64,000 nt of DNA from Cupriavidus neocaledonicus (GTDB lineage Bacteria; Pseudomonadota; Gammaproteobacteria; Burkholderiales; Burkholderiaceae), in contig NZ_AQUR01000085.1 in assembly GCF_000372525.1 (NCBI RefSeq), positions 1 to 64,000 on the forward strand. Direction: 5' to 3'. Below the pieces are notes generated by a model, which saw nothing but the letters and a program-made list of their open reading frames with translations, did not search any database and was not told the origin of the DNA. This document shows positions 15,844 through 23,858 of the stretch, piece by piece. How positions within the stretch are numbered: position 1 is the first letter of the stretch; each line of letters starts with the position of its first letter. The position numbers and the translations under genes are program-made.

Positions 15844-17112
15844 TCAGATAAACTGGAAAGACTTTTGCGAAGGAAGACGCAAAATGTGCGCATCGCGTAG
15901 ATCGGTGCGGACGTTGAGCTTCTGTCCGGTTTCCCCGAATACATGAACCTCCTTTCCCCTTACCAATTCAAGTATCGAGTCCTGAACCATTTTTCGGGTG
16001 GCCGGCGTCGTATTGATGTTTTCAAGGAAAAAAGCGCCGAACGGAATCCCATCGGGGTACTTCGCAAGCATTGAGGGAATTTGTGACAGCATCGCATTGT
16101 TGCTCGCCAACTTGGCGAGATCATCGAACTCGAATGCCGCCTGGAGGCTGTTCTCGGGATTGAGCTTCGCAGCGTAACCAGTGTGTAGCATGCCGAATCC
16201 AGGCAAGCCATAGTGCCCAAAATGATTGTGATGGCGCCAGTGCGCAGTCGCCATGACGTCACGAGCCTTCCAGTGTCGCGACAAGTGCAGAAGCCAAAAA
16301 TCCCCATGACCGCGTTCGGGGCGGATGAAAAAGGGCGTGAAAAAACTTGCCCCTGAAGTACTAGTGATATTCGCGTACAGGCTGGATTGGATATGAACGC
16401 GCCATCCTGGACTCCGGATGCTACGATCAAGGTCCGCCGCCGACACAGCGCCCGTAAACCCCGTAGTCCGTTCAAACGCCGCGAGCGTGCCTGGTGAAAG
16501 ATAGTTGATCAGCGAATCGACGTTAAAAGTCAGGATAACTTCGGCATGGTGAAGGGTGTCGAATATCGACGCCAGCACGCTGCGCGGAACGGCCTTGTAG
16601 CCGTACTGGTCGAGCACGAAAATTGCCCGGCCGCTTCTGCACGATCTGTCTTTCGCTCGCGCGATGACCGTTGGTGCGAGATCCTTAAATGTGCCGGTAA
16701 TCGTCCGAATCCTACCTGCTTTGAGTTCGTTGCCGTAACCCATTGCCTCCAACTCGTACCGTAGATACTCAATAGCTGCCGCCGACTCATCGATGCAGAT
16801 CAATTCCACATCAATATCGATGTTCTTGCGGCGCTGTTGCAGCTCCATAATCCTTACCTGCGCCTCACGCATCGCCTCCAGAATGACGATGGGTGACCCC
16901 GGCACCTTCTTTCCACTGCTATTTTGATAGCAACCGCCTCCGCAAAATCCGTCGACGATCGTCAGCCTGATTCGGTCTTGCGCCGGTGATGCGACGAGAG
17001 TGAGAAAATAGTCGACGAGATAGGAGCGTAGGATCGCGTGCTTGACCTCGCTGTGCCGTCGGATTACGGGAGCTGGGCTTCCGGGTTCCCAATCGTAGTG
17101 ATTCGAAATCAT
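15844..17112 (-). CDS. Three-Cys-motif partner protein, TcmP family (copy 2, divergent)
   Basis: A 422-residue protein with the same architecture as its neighbour but low sequence identity: VIRRHSEVKHAILRSYLVDYF, then LTIVDGFCGGGCY (51-63) and a later AIFVLDQYGYKAVP strand where copy 1 has FFVDPKG. The middle holds FNVDSLINYLSP and FFTPFFIRP. The KH..L..YL helix and VDGFCGGG loop support TcmP family membership and a possible nucleotide- or SAM-binding Rossmann core. It lacks any obvious DNA-binding domain by eye. It begins 6 bases after the stop of a small upstream gene on the same strand and precedes copy 1, which suggests an operon of two to four genes. Confidence 0.8.
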   Translation of the reverse strand: MISNHYDWEPGSPAPVIRRHSEVKHAILRSYLVDYFLTLVASPAQDRIRLTIVDGFCGGGCYQNSSGKKVPGSPIVILEAMREAQVRIMELQQRRKNIDIDVELICIDESAAAIEYLRYELEAMGYGNELKAGRIRTITGTFKDLAPTVIARAKDRSCRSGRAIFVLDQYGYKAVPRSVLASIFDTLHHAEVILTFNVDSLINYLSPGTLAAFERTTGFTGAVSAADLDRSIRSPGWRVHIQSSLYANITSTSGASFFTPFFIRPERGHGDFWLLHLSRHWKARDVMATAHWRHHNHFGHYGLPGFGMLHTGYAAKLNPENSLQAAFEFDDLAKLASNNAMLSQIPSMLAKYPDGIPFGAFFLENINTTPATRKMVQDSILELVRGKEVHVFGETGQKLNVRTDLRDAHILRLPSQKSFQFI

Positions 17113-17118
17113 GCTCAG

Positions 17119-17406
17119 TTAGTGGATGGCTTCCCGAACGCATATTCTTATCTCGTGGCGATTAATGTGCCGCAGTTTTGCGTGTATATCAAGGGCTGCG
17201 TCGAGAGGCAGCGAGGGTGCAACGCAAAAACTGGGTCCATGCAAGATGACAGTTCTAAGGAACCCGACCATTTCTTCAGCATCCTCCGGCAACGCCCGTC
17301 CGTCAGATTTTCCAGGCAGGCCAGCTGAGGATTGAGTTGCAGTTGGTGTATCGGTACTGATTCCCGCAATACAAGGTGTGACAGCACAGGCCATCACACC
17401 CCCCAA
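17119..17406 (-). CDS. Small hypothetical protein upstream of TcmP copy 2
   Basis: A 95-residue frame that ends 6 bases before the TcmP copy 2 start. I do not recognise a family. The first ~35 residues are Thr/Ala/Ser-rich; the rest (LPEDAEEMVGFLRTVILHGP, DAALDIHAKLRHINRHEIRI) looks like a compact helical domain. The true start may be the ATG a few codons in (MACAVTPC). Its position and spacing suggest co-transcription with the TcmP genes, but it could also be a backbone gene at the island edge. Confidence 0.45.
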   Translation of the reverse strand: MGGVMACAVTPCIAGISTDTPTATQSSAGLPGKSDGRALPEDAEEMVGFLRTVILHGPSFCVAPSLPLDAALDIHAKLRHINRHEIRICVREAIH

Positions 17407-17409
17407 CCA

Positions 17410-17595
17410 CTATTGCAACCGCTCTCGCTCAACCATCAGCCCATCCAGCTGCATCTTCACCATGCCAAGCAGGCACAGCGCACTGAAGCAGCCTTCAGAG
17501 CTTTCGCTTTCGTGATCCAGCAGTACGAGAACTCCTTCAATTCCCGCGCGAACCTGCTGAAGACAGTCGTTTGTGATTTCATCGATCATTGCCAT
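17410..17595 (-). CDS. Small helical hypothetical protein
   Basis: A 61-residue protein starting at an ATG preceded by GGGGAATCC. The sequence VRAGIEGVLVLLDHESESSEGCFSALCLLGMVKMQLDGLM looks like two amphipathic helices and recalls small DUF1484-type proteins of Ralstonia and Cupriavidus, though I cannot confirm the family. It lies three bases before the 95-residue frame on the same strand, so the two may be translationally coupled. Confidence 0.45.
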   Translation of the reverse strand: MAMIDEITNDCLQQVRAGIEGVLVLLDHESESSEGCFSALCLLGMVKMQLDGLMVERERLQ

Positions 17596-17960
17596 GGATT
17601 CCCCACTAGAAAAAGCGCGCCACTCATTTCCACATGAGGGCGGCGGGCCAGACGGCGAGGGTGGAAAGACCGGTCTACGGTGGGGAACCGGTCAGCCTTG
17701 CGGCTGCCTCGCCCGGCCCGCCAGGGAGCCAGCTTGGTTCGTGCGAGCACACAGGCGTTGCCTGCTACAAGGCAACGCCTGTCCACCATAAACATCCGGG
17801 CTTTCCACACCCGATCATCGGTGATTCCGATGACGCCACCAGTATTTCGCGTAGCTACCGGGGAATCGATGAGAGATGTCGCATTTCCAGGGGCGCGCGA
17901 AGTTTGGATCCGGGCAACGGATTCAGAAATCGCAGACTCTTGAAAATGCGCGTGCGGGGA
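17596..17960. other. Intergenic region at the right edge of the island
   Basis: No convincing gene was seen in 365 bases. The region contains two inverted repeats: GACCGGT (17668-17674) with ACCGGTC (17687-17693), and a 13-bp perfect one at 17751-17782. Composition returns to the GC-rich backbone from about 17940. Confidence 0.5.
17751..17782. repeat. Perfect 13-bp inverted repeat (hairpin)
   Basis: ACAGGCGTTGCCT (17751-17763) and AGGCAACGCCTGT (17770-17782) are exact reverse complements around the six-base loop GCTACA. Neither strand has a U-tract after it, so it is not a classic terminator. It lies between the island and the D-amino-acid dehydrogenase gene and could be a mobile-element scar or a repeat family of this genome. 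Confidence 0.6.
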
Positions 17961-19229
17961 TCAGGCTTGGGCAGGCGTGAGGGCCGCGCCAGGCACCATT
18001 GCCGGGGCGCTTCCCAGTGCCTGGTCCACAACTCCCGCCACCATCTCCGCCGTCACCGCCGACAAGGTCCACCCCAAATGCCCGTGGCCGGTGTTGTAGA
18101 AGATGCAGGCGGCGCGTCCGCGTCCCACTCGCGGCAGCATGTCGGGCATCATCGGACGCAGCCCGGCCCATGGCACCACGCTGCGCGTGCTGACGCCGGG
18201 GAAGCACTGCTGCACCCAGTCCACCAGCGGGCGGATGCGGTCGGCGCGGATATCGCGGTTGGTGCCGTTGAACTCGGCGGTGCCGGCAACGCGGAAGCGG
18301 TCGTCGCCGAGGCGGCTGGTGACCAGCTTGGTTTCGTCGTCGAGCAGGCTGACCACCGGCGCCGCGGCGCGGCTGGCGTCGTCGGTCAGGTTGACCGTGA
18401 TCGAATAGCCCTTGACCGGATAGATGTTGACGCGGTCGCCCAGCCCGGCCGCCAGTGCGCGGCTTGCGGTGCCTGCGCAGATCACGGCGCCGTCGAAGGT
18501 CGCGCTGGCGGTGTCCGCGCCGTCCTGCACGGTGACGGTGGCATGCCGTCCGTCCGTCTGCACCGCGCGCACGTCCTGGCCGTACAGGCAGCGCACGCCC
18601 AGGCGGGCGGTGGCGGCGGCCAGGCCGCTGGTGAACTTGTGGATGTCGCCGGTCGAATCGCTTTCGGTGAAATAGCCGCCGTAGTAGGAGCCCGCCAGCG
18701 TCGGCTCGATCGCGCGCATTTCCTGCGGGGTCACGGCGCGCCGCTCGAGCCCGCCTTGCGCCAGCAGCGCGGAGACCCGGCCGGCATGCTCGAAACCGGC
18801 GCGGTCGCGGTAGATGTGGAGGATGCCGGCCCGCTTCAGGTCGAAGTCGATGCCTTCCTGCGCCGCCCACGCAAACAGGTGCTCGCGCGCGGCGATGGCC
18901 AGGCGCGCGGTCTCGATGGTGTTGCGCCGGTAGTGGGGGATCGACGCGATGAACTCGGCGAACCACGACAGCTTGTGCCAGCTGGGCCGGGGATTGACCA
19001 GCAGCGGCGCATCGTTGCGCAGCATCCACTTCATCCCCTTGACGATGGTGGACCAGTGGGTCCAGACCTCGGCGTTGGAAGCGGAGAGCTGTCCGCCGTT
19101 GGCGAACGAGGTCTCCATGGCGGCATAGCGGTGCCGTTCGAACAGCGTGACGGAGAATCCGCGCCGGGCCAGCGCGTAGGCCGTGGTGACACCGGTGATG
19201 CCACCGCCGATGACAGCGATTGTCTTCAT
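17961..19229 (-). CDS. D-amino-acid dehydrogenase (DadA-like) flavoprotein
   Basis: The ATG at 19229 gives 422 residues beginning MKTIAVIGGGITGVTTAYAL, a FAD-binding GxGxxG fingerprint right at the N-terminus, which supports this start. ANGGQLSASNAEVWTHW, PVKGYSITV, TSRLGDDRFRVAGTAEFNG and the end block GLRPMMPDMLPRVG, then NTGHGHLGWTLS are typical of DadA-type amine oxidoreductases, which oxidise D-amino acids (or glycine-like amines) and pass electrons to the respiratory chain. A tandem glycine riboswitch lies just upstream on the same strand, so this enzyme is probably made in response to glycine and may act on glycine or feed a glycine-overflow route. No alanine racemase gene is adjacent. 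Confidence 0.9.
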   Translation of the reverse strand: MKTIAVIGGGITGVTTAYALARRGFSVTLFERHRYAAMETSFANGGQLSASNAEVWTHWSTIVKGMKWMLRNDAPLLVNPRPSWHKLSWFAEFIASIPHYRRNTIETARLAIAAREHLFAWAAQEGIDFDLKRAGILHIYRDRAGFEHAGRVSALLAQGGLERRAVTPQEMRAIEPTLAGSYYGGYFTESDSTGDIHKFTSGLAAATARLGVRCLYGQDVRAVQTDGRHATVTVQDGADTASATFDGAVICAGTASRALAAGLGDRVNIYPVKGYSITVNLTDDASRAAAPVVSLLDDETKLVTSRLGDDRFRVAGTAEFNGTNRDIRADRIRPLVDWVQQCFPGVSTRSVVPWAGLRPMMPDMLPRVGRGRAACIFYNTGHGHLGWTLSAVTAEMVAGVVDQALGSAPAMVPGAALTPAQA

Positions 19230-19289
19230 GATCTGCAGGTTCCGGGAACGTCTGGGGGTGGGGTCCGCACGCGACATGCGTGGAGGACG

Positions 19290-19494
19290 CCCCCTCTGTT
19301 CTGGACCTGAGAGATTCACGACGCCTTGCCGCGGGGGCGGGCGCGCTTGCTCCTTCGGTATGCCGGGCGGACGATGGCGCCCGGCATTCTTCAGAGTGCA
19401 CTGACGGGTGATGCCGGTCCTTTTGCCTGAGAGTTTCCGGGGCGGTTGCTCCTTCGGCGCCGTGCGCGGCGGGCGCCGCGACAGTCTCTCCCTG
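19290..19494 (-). ncRNA. Tandem glycine riboswitch
   Basis: Read on the minus strand there are two consecutive aptamers. The first begins GGGAGAGACTG and contains GCGCCGAAGGAGCAA, then AACTCTCAGGCAAAAGGACCG. The second contains ACCGAAGGAGCAAGCGCGCC and then AATCTCTCAGGTCCAGAACAG. The GGAGAGA, CCGAAGGRGCAA and CTCTCAGG(CAAAAGGAC) elements in this order are the glycine aptamer consensus. The second aptamer ends about 60 bases before the DadA-like ATG. Such tandem aptamers usually switch gene expression on when glycine is abundant; which way this one acts is not visible. Confidence 0.9.
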
Positions 19495-19759
19495 CATCAC
19501 GCTGGCTTGACGCCAGTCGGGGCAATGTAGTGACAAGGCCCGGTCTTGGATATGCGGGTTAACACGGATGCGTGCGGAGATGGCCGCGCCGGCCGCGTCG
19601 CTATGTCGCATCGGCCAGCGGCTTCCGGACCCATAAAATGTCAGCGCTCGCTATCGGGGAAGCTCGGGGACGCTCGCGGACGCTATCGGGGACGTCCGGG
19701 AGGAGCGCCTGCTGCTGCGCAGGCGCGGCGAGCCCACAACGACGAAAACAGGGTATTCA
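19495..19759. other. Divergent promoter region, riboswitch gene / TonB receptor
   Basis: This gap contains the promoter of the riboswitch transcript (minus) and of the TonB receptor (plus). GCTATCGGGGA occurs twice (19650-19660 and 19682-19692), in a run of similar CGGGGACGCTCG units. No Fur-box-like 19-bp palindrome was found by eye. Confidence 0.4.
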
Positions 19760-22048
19760 GTGAAGAAACATCGCATTGCACTGGCCTTTTCGGCAGTGCT
19801 GATGGGCCCCGCCGCGGCCGCCGCCCAAGGGGCGGAGGCAGCCGTGGAGGCGCCCGCGCCGCTGCAGGAGGTGGTGGTGTCGGCCCGCCCCGAGCGCGGC
19901 GAGACACCGGCGATCCCGCCCAACACGCCGGCGCCCGCGTATGGCATCAGCAGTACGCGCATGGCCGACTTCAACGTGGTCAATACCGAGGACGCGCTCA
20001 AGTACGCGCCCAACCTCGCCGTGCGCAAGCGCTTTATCGGCGATATGAATTCGATCATCTCGGTGCGCAGCACCAGTTCGCGCCAGTCGGCACGCGGGCT
20101 GGTCTATGCGGACGGGCTGCTGCTGTCCAACCTGCTGGGCTCGGACTTCAGCTTCCCGCCCCGCTGGTCGCTGGTCAATGCCGCCGAGATCGAGCGCATG
20201 GACGTGCTGTACGGCCCGTATTCGGCGCTGTATCCCGGCAATTCGCTGGGCGCGACGGTGCTGATCACCACGCGCACGCCGGACAAGTTCGAGGGCGATG
20301 CCAGCGTGCAGCTGTTCACGCAGCGCTTCGGCCTGTACGGCACCCACGATAACTTCAACGGGGTGCATACCAACGCCTACGTGGGCGACCGCGTCGGCGC
20401 GTTCTCGTGGCTGGTCAGCGTGGACCGGCAGGACAGCAAGAGCCAGCCGCTCAGCTTCTATACCGCGTCGCGCTCGACGCGGCCCGCGGGCGCGGGGGAC
20501 ACGCCGGTCGCGGGCGCCTATTTCGACCGGGACCAGAGCGGTCGCGACCGCGTGGTGATGGGCGTGAACAGCGAGGGCGTTACGCACACGGTGCAGGACC
20601 AGCTCAAGCTCAAGCTCGGCTACGACATCACCAGCACGCTGCAGGCGCAGTTCACCGCCGCCTACTGGCAGCAGGACCGCTCCAATGCCACCGGCAGCTA
20701 CCTGCGCGATGCCAATGGCAACGTGGTGTCCGGCGGCCCGGTGAACATCGGCGGCTACCAGTACGTGATTCCGGCCAACGCCTTTGCACCCGGCAATGGC
20801 GAGGACGCACGCTGGCTCTACGGCCTGTCGCTGCGCACGCGCAACCAGACGGGGTGGAATTTTTCTGGCGTGGCGTCGCTGTTCGATGTCAGCAAGGACG
20901 TAAGCCGCAGCGCCAGCACCGTCGGCAACGGACCGGGCACGGTCACCTATGGCGACGGCACCGGCTGGCGCACGCTCGACCTGAAGGCCGACTACCGCCC
21001 CGAGCGGCTGCAGGGCGGGCACTGGGTCACGTTCGGCTACCACTACGACAACTACCGGCTGAGCAACACCACCTACAACACCTCGGACTGGCGCGCGGCG
21101 ACCATCACCGCGTTCAACAATGCCTTCAGCGGCAAGACCGAGACCCAGGCGCTCTATGCGCAGGACGCCTGGTACTTCGCCGAGGACTGGAAGCTGATCC
21201 CGGGCGTGCGCTACGAACACTGGCGCGCCTATGACGGCAGCCGCGGCCAGCCTGGCGTGGACATCGGCTATCCGGTGCGCAGCGAATCCAACTGGTCGCC
21301 CAAGCTGGCGCTGGAGAAGGCGTTCGGGCAGGACTGGCTGGGCCGGCTGTCGCTGGGGCAGGCCTATCGCTACCCGACGGTGAGCGAGCTGTTCCAGGGC
21401 CGCATCACCGGCACCGCGCTGATCAACAACGATCCCAACCTGCGGCCCGAGCGTTCGTTCTCGAAAGACCTGACCTTCGAGCGCACGGTGGCGGCGTCGA
21501 ATTTCCGGGTCTCGCTGTACGAGGACGATATCCGCGACGCGCTGGTGAGCCAGACCAACACCACGGTGTTCCCCACTGTCACCAGCTTCCAGAACGTCGA
21601 CCGGGTGCGCACGCGCGGCATCGAGCTGGCCTACGACGGGCGCGACGTGCTGGTGCGCGGCTTCGACGTCTCGGCCAGCGGCGCCTACAACCATTCGAAG
21701 ACGCTGGAGAACGCCAACAACCCGGCCTCGGTGGGCAAGTATTTCTATCGCATCCCGAAGTGGCGCGCCAACCTGGTAGGCACCTATCGCTTCACGCCGG
21801 CGTGGGCCGGCACGCTGGCGATGACCTATTCGGGCCGGCAGTACAATACGCTCGACAATGCGGACACCAACCCCGACACCTTCGGCGGCACCAGCAGCTT
21901 CCTGACTTTCGACGTCAAGGTGACCTACAAGCCCGCGCGCAATGTGCGGCTCGGGCTTGGCATCGACAACCTCACCGACCAGCGCTACTACGTCTACCAC
22001 CCGTACCCGGGCCGGACGTTCTACGCCGAGGCGAAACTTTCCTTCTGA
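19760..22048 (+). CDS. TonB-dependent outer-membrane receptor
   Basis: This 762-residue protein has a signal peptide (KKHRIALAFSAVLMGPAAAAAQG), a TonB-box-like segment EVVVSARP at about residue 35, a plug domain (about 60-175: NTEDALKYAPNLAVRKRF, RGLVYADGLLLSN, IERMDVLYGPYSALYPGNSLGA) and a C-terminal barrel ending in Phe (YAEAKLSF). RPERSFSKDLTFE and GLGIDNLTDQRYY are usual barrel motifs. It imports a scarce ligand using TonB energy. The start is a GTG with a poor ribosome site. It is followed five bases later by a BNR-type protein and then a thioredoxin-fold protein, suggesting a three-gene uptake system. The ligand is unknown; metal or metal complex is plausible. Confidence 0.9.
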   Translation: MKKHRIALAFSAVLMGPAAAAAQGAEAAVEAPAPLQEVVVSARPERGETPAIPPNTPAPAYGISSTRMADFNVVNTEDALKYAPNLAVRKRFIGDMNSIISVRSTSSRQSARGLVYADGLLLSNLLGSDFSFPPRWSLVNAAEIERMDVLYGPYSALYPGNSLGATVLITTRTPDKFEGDASVQLFTQRFGLYGTHDNFNGVHTNAYVGDRVGAFSWLVSVDRQDSKSQPLSFYTASRSTRPAGAGDTPVAGAYFDRDQSGRDRVVMGVNSEGVTHTVQDQLKLKLGYDITSTLQAQFTAAYWQQDRSNATGSYLRDANGNVVSGGPVNIGGYQYVIPANAFAPGNGEDARWLYGLSLRTRNQTGWNFSGVASLFDVSKDVSRSASTVGNGPGTVTYGDGTGWRTLDLKADYRPERLQGGHWVTFGYHYDNYRLSNTTYNTSDWRAATITAFNNAFSGKTETQALYAQDAWYFAEDWKLIPGVRYEHWRAYDGSRGQPGVDIGYPVRSESNWSPKLALEKAFGQDWLGRLSLGQAYRYPTVSELFQGRITGTALINNDPNLRPERSFSKDLTFERTVAASNFRVSLYEDDIRDALVSQTNTTVFPTVTSFQNVDRVRTRGIELAYDGRDVLVRGFDVSASGAYNHSKTLENANNPASVGKYFYRIPKWRANLVGTYRFTPAWAGTLAMTYSGRQYNTLDNADTNPDTFGGTSSFLTFDVKVTYKPARNVRLGLGIDNLTDQRYYVYHPYPGRTFYAEAKLSF

Positions 22049-22073
22049 GCACGTGCACACGCTGACCCCCACC

Positions 22074-23309
22074 ATGCCTGGCGCCCGCGGCGCTGTCCGC
22101 CTGATCGCTGCCGGACTGATGGCCTGCGCCACACTGGCGTCGGCCACCGCCGCCGCGCAGGCGCAGGGCAGCCACGCCGGCCACGACGGCCACGGCGGCC
22201 AGGCCAAGGCGAAGATGAGCGAACTCGGCACCGGCGCCGCCTTCGACCGCGACGGCAAGCTGTGGATTGCCTACAAGGACGGCCAGCATGTCGCGGTGCG
22301 TTGGTCGACGGACTACGGCCGCAGCTTCAGCGCGGCGCGGCATGTCAACGCCACGCCGGAGCCGGTCGCCGCCGACCATGAAAGCCGCCCCAAGGTGGCC
22401 ACGGGGCCCGACGGCCAGGTCTACATCACCTGGACCCAGCCGCTGCCCAGGCCGTGGACCGGCTTTATCCGCTTTGCGCGCTCCACCGACGGTGGCAAGA
22501 CCTTTGCCGGGCCGCTGACGGTGCATGCCAATCGCGACCAGATCGCGCACCGCTTCGACGCCCTCGCGGTGGACCCGGCCGGACGCGTCTTCGTCAGCTG
22601 GATCGACAAGCGCGACGTGGCCGCGGCCGAGGCGCGCAAGCAGCCGTATGCCGGTGCCGCGATCTACTACGCGGTGTCATCCGATCACGGCATGACCTTC
22701 CAGGGTGACTACAAGATCGCCGACCAGTCGTGCGAATGCTGCCGCATCGCGCTGACACCCACGCCCGACGGCAGGATGCTGGCGCTGTGGCGCCATGTGT
22801 TCCCGCCCAATGCGCGCGACCACGCGCTGGCGCTGCTGGGCGCCGACGGCAAGGCCGCGCCGATGCAGCGCGCCACCTTCGACGACTGGCGCATCGACGC
22901 GTGCCCGCACCACGGCCCCGGCGCTTCGGTGGCGCCGGACGGCACGGTGCATATGGTCTGGTTCAGCGTGCGCGACGGCAAGCCGACGGTGTCGCTGGGC
23001 CGCTGGCGCGACGGCAAGCTGCAGGCGCAACGTGCGCTCGATGACCCGCGCGCACAGCATGCCGATATCGTCGCGCTGAACGACAGCGACCTCGCGGTGG
23101 TGTGGAAATCGTTCGACGGCCGGCAGACGCGGCTTTCCGCCATGCTGTCGCACGATGGCGGCAACACCTGGCAGACGCGCAAGCTGGCCGGTACCGAGCG
23201 CGATTCCGACCGGCCGCACCTGCTGCAGCACGCCGGCCGCGCCTACGTGCTTTGGCGCACCGAGGCCGAGGGCTTCCAGGTCTTCGCGCTCGGGCAGGAG
23301 GGCGCATGA
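22074..23309 (+). CDS. Periplasmic BNR-repeat (sialidase-fold) protein with CECC motif
   Basis: From the ATG at 22074 (a GTG at 22053 is an alternative) this is a 411-residue exported protein with a signal peptide and then a His/Gly-rich stretch SHAGHDGHGGQ that could bind metal. The body has sialidase-type Asp-box repeats: STDYGRSF, STDGGKTF, SSDHGMTF and SHDGGNTW, implying a six-bladed propeller. A distinctive SCECCRIAL segment lies near residue 225. The Arg triad of true sialidases is not evident, so hydrolysis of sialic acid is unlikely. Together with the TonB receptor upstream and the thioredoxin-like gene overlapping its end, it may be a periplasmic ligand handler, perhaps for metal or haem. 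Confidence 0.75.
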   Translation: MPGARGAVRLIAAGLMACATLASATAAAQAQGSHAGHDGHGGQAKAKMSELGTGAAFDRDGKLWIAYKDGQHVAVRWSTDYGRSFSAARHVNATPEPVAADHESRPKVATGPDGQVYITWTQPLPRPWTGFIRFARSTDGGKTFAGPLTVHANRDQIAHRFDALAVDPAGRVFVSWIDKRDVAAAEARKQPYAGAAIYYAVSSDHGMTFQGDYKIADQSCECCRIALTPTPDGRMLALWRHVFPPNARDHALALLGADGKAAPMQRATFDDWRIDACPHHGPGASVAPDGTVHMVWFSVRDGKPTVSLGRWRDGKLQAQRALDDPRAQHADIVALNDSDLAVVWKSFDGRQTRLSAMLSHDGGNTWQTRKLAGTERDSDRPHLLQHAGRAYVLWRTEAEGFQVFALGQEGA

Positions 23310-23815
23310 TGCGGGCGCGCCGCCAACGGCTTGCGGCCGCGGCCGCTGCCACCGTTACCGCATGCGCGCTGGTGCTCGGCACCGCCCATGCCGCCGACCG
23401 CGTCGCCGTGTTCGAATCCGCCAGCGCCGCGCGTATCGCCGCCAGCCAGCAGGGCAAGCCCTTCGTGCTGGTGGTGTGGTCGCTGGATTGTGTCTATTGC
23501 AAGCGCAACTTCGACGCGCTCGGCAAGCTGCGGGTGAAGCATCCCGGGCTGCGCGTCGTCACGCTGGCCACCGACAGCGCCGAGGCCATGCCGCAGGTCC
23601 AACAGCTGCTCGAGCGCGTCAGGCTGACGCGCAATGCGTGGGTCTTCGGGCACGAGCCGCAGGAGCGGCTGCGCTATGCGGTCGATCCGGACTGGATGGG
23701 CGAGATGCCGCGCACCTACTTCTATCGCGCCGACGGTGACCGCCGGGGCGTGTCCGGCGTGATCAGCGAAGCCGACTGGGCGCGGCACCTGCGCTGGGCC
23801 GGCATCGCGGGCTGA
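23306..23815 (+). CDS. Exported thioredoxin-fold protein
   Basis: The ATG at 23306 overlaps the stop of the preceding gene (ATGATG over TGA) and follows GGAGGGC, so the genes are translationally coupled. The 169-residue product has a signal peptide ending near GTAHAAD and a TlpA/thioredoxin-like domain: VLVVWSLDCVYCKRNFDALGKL carries CVYC as the active-site CxxC, and EMPRTYFYRADG has the cis-Pro region. It is predicted to be a periplasmic disulfide reductase that keeps cysteines of its partner reduced; the CECC protein encoded immediately upstream is an obvious candidate substrate. Confidence 0.8.
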   Translation: MMRARRQRLAAAAAATVTACALVLGTAHAADRVAVFESASAARIAASQQGKPFVLVVWSLDCVYCKRNFDALGKLRVKHPGLRVVTLATDSAEAMPQVQQLLERVRLTRNAWVFGHEPQERLRYAVDPDWMGEMPRTYFYRADGDRRGVSGVISEADWARHLRWAGIAG

Positions 23816-23858
23816 GCCCGCCGCGCCGCCGGCCCGGCGCCGCCTTTTACTGCATCGC

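Noticed and set aside
17668..17693. GACCGGT/ACCGGTC inverted repeat as a regulatory site
   Set aside because: Seven-base arms of this composition are common in GC-rich DNA, and no gene start is near.
19650..19692. Possible tandem-repeat operator or CRISPR-like repeat
   Set aside because: Two 11-base copies in a GC-rich run are too short and too few; no spacer array exists.
19757..22258. 833-codon frame antisense to the TonB receptor
   Set aside because: Low-complexity Arg/Ala/Val sequence with no motif; the plus-strand receptor explains the region completely.
22074..23309. True sialidase
   Set aside because: Asp-box repeats are present but the arginine triad and catalytic Tyr/Glu pattern are not evident, and the context is a TonB uptake operon.
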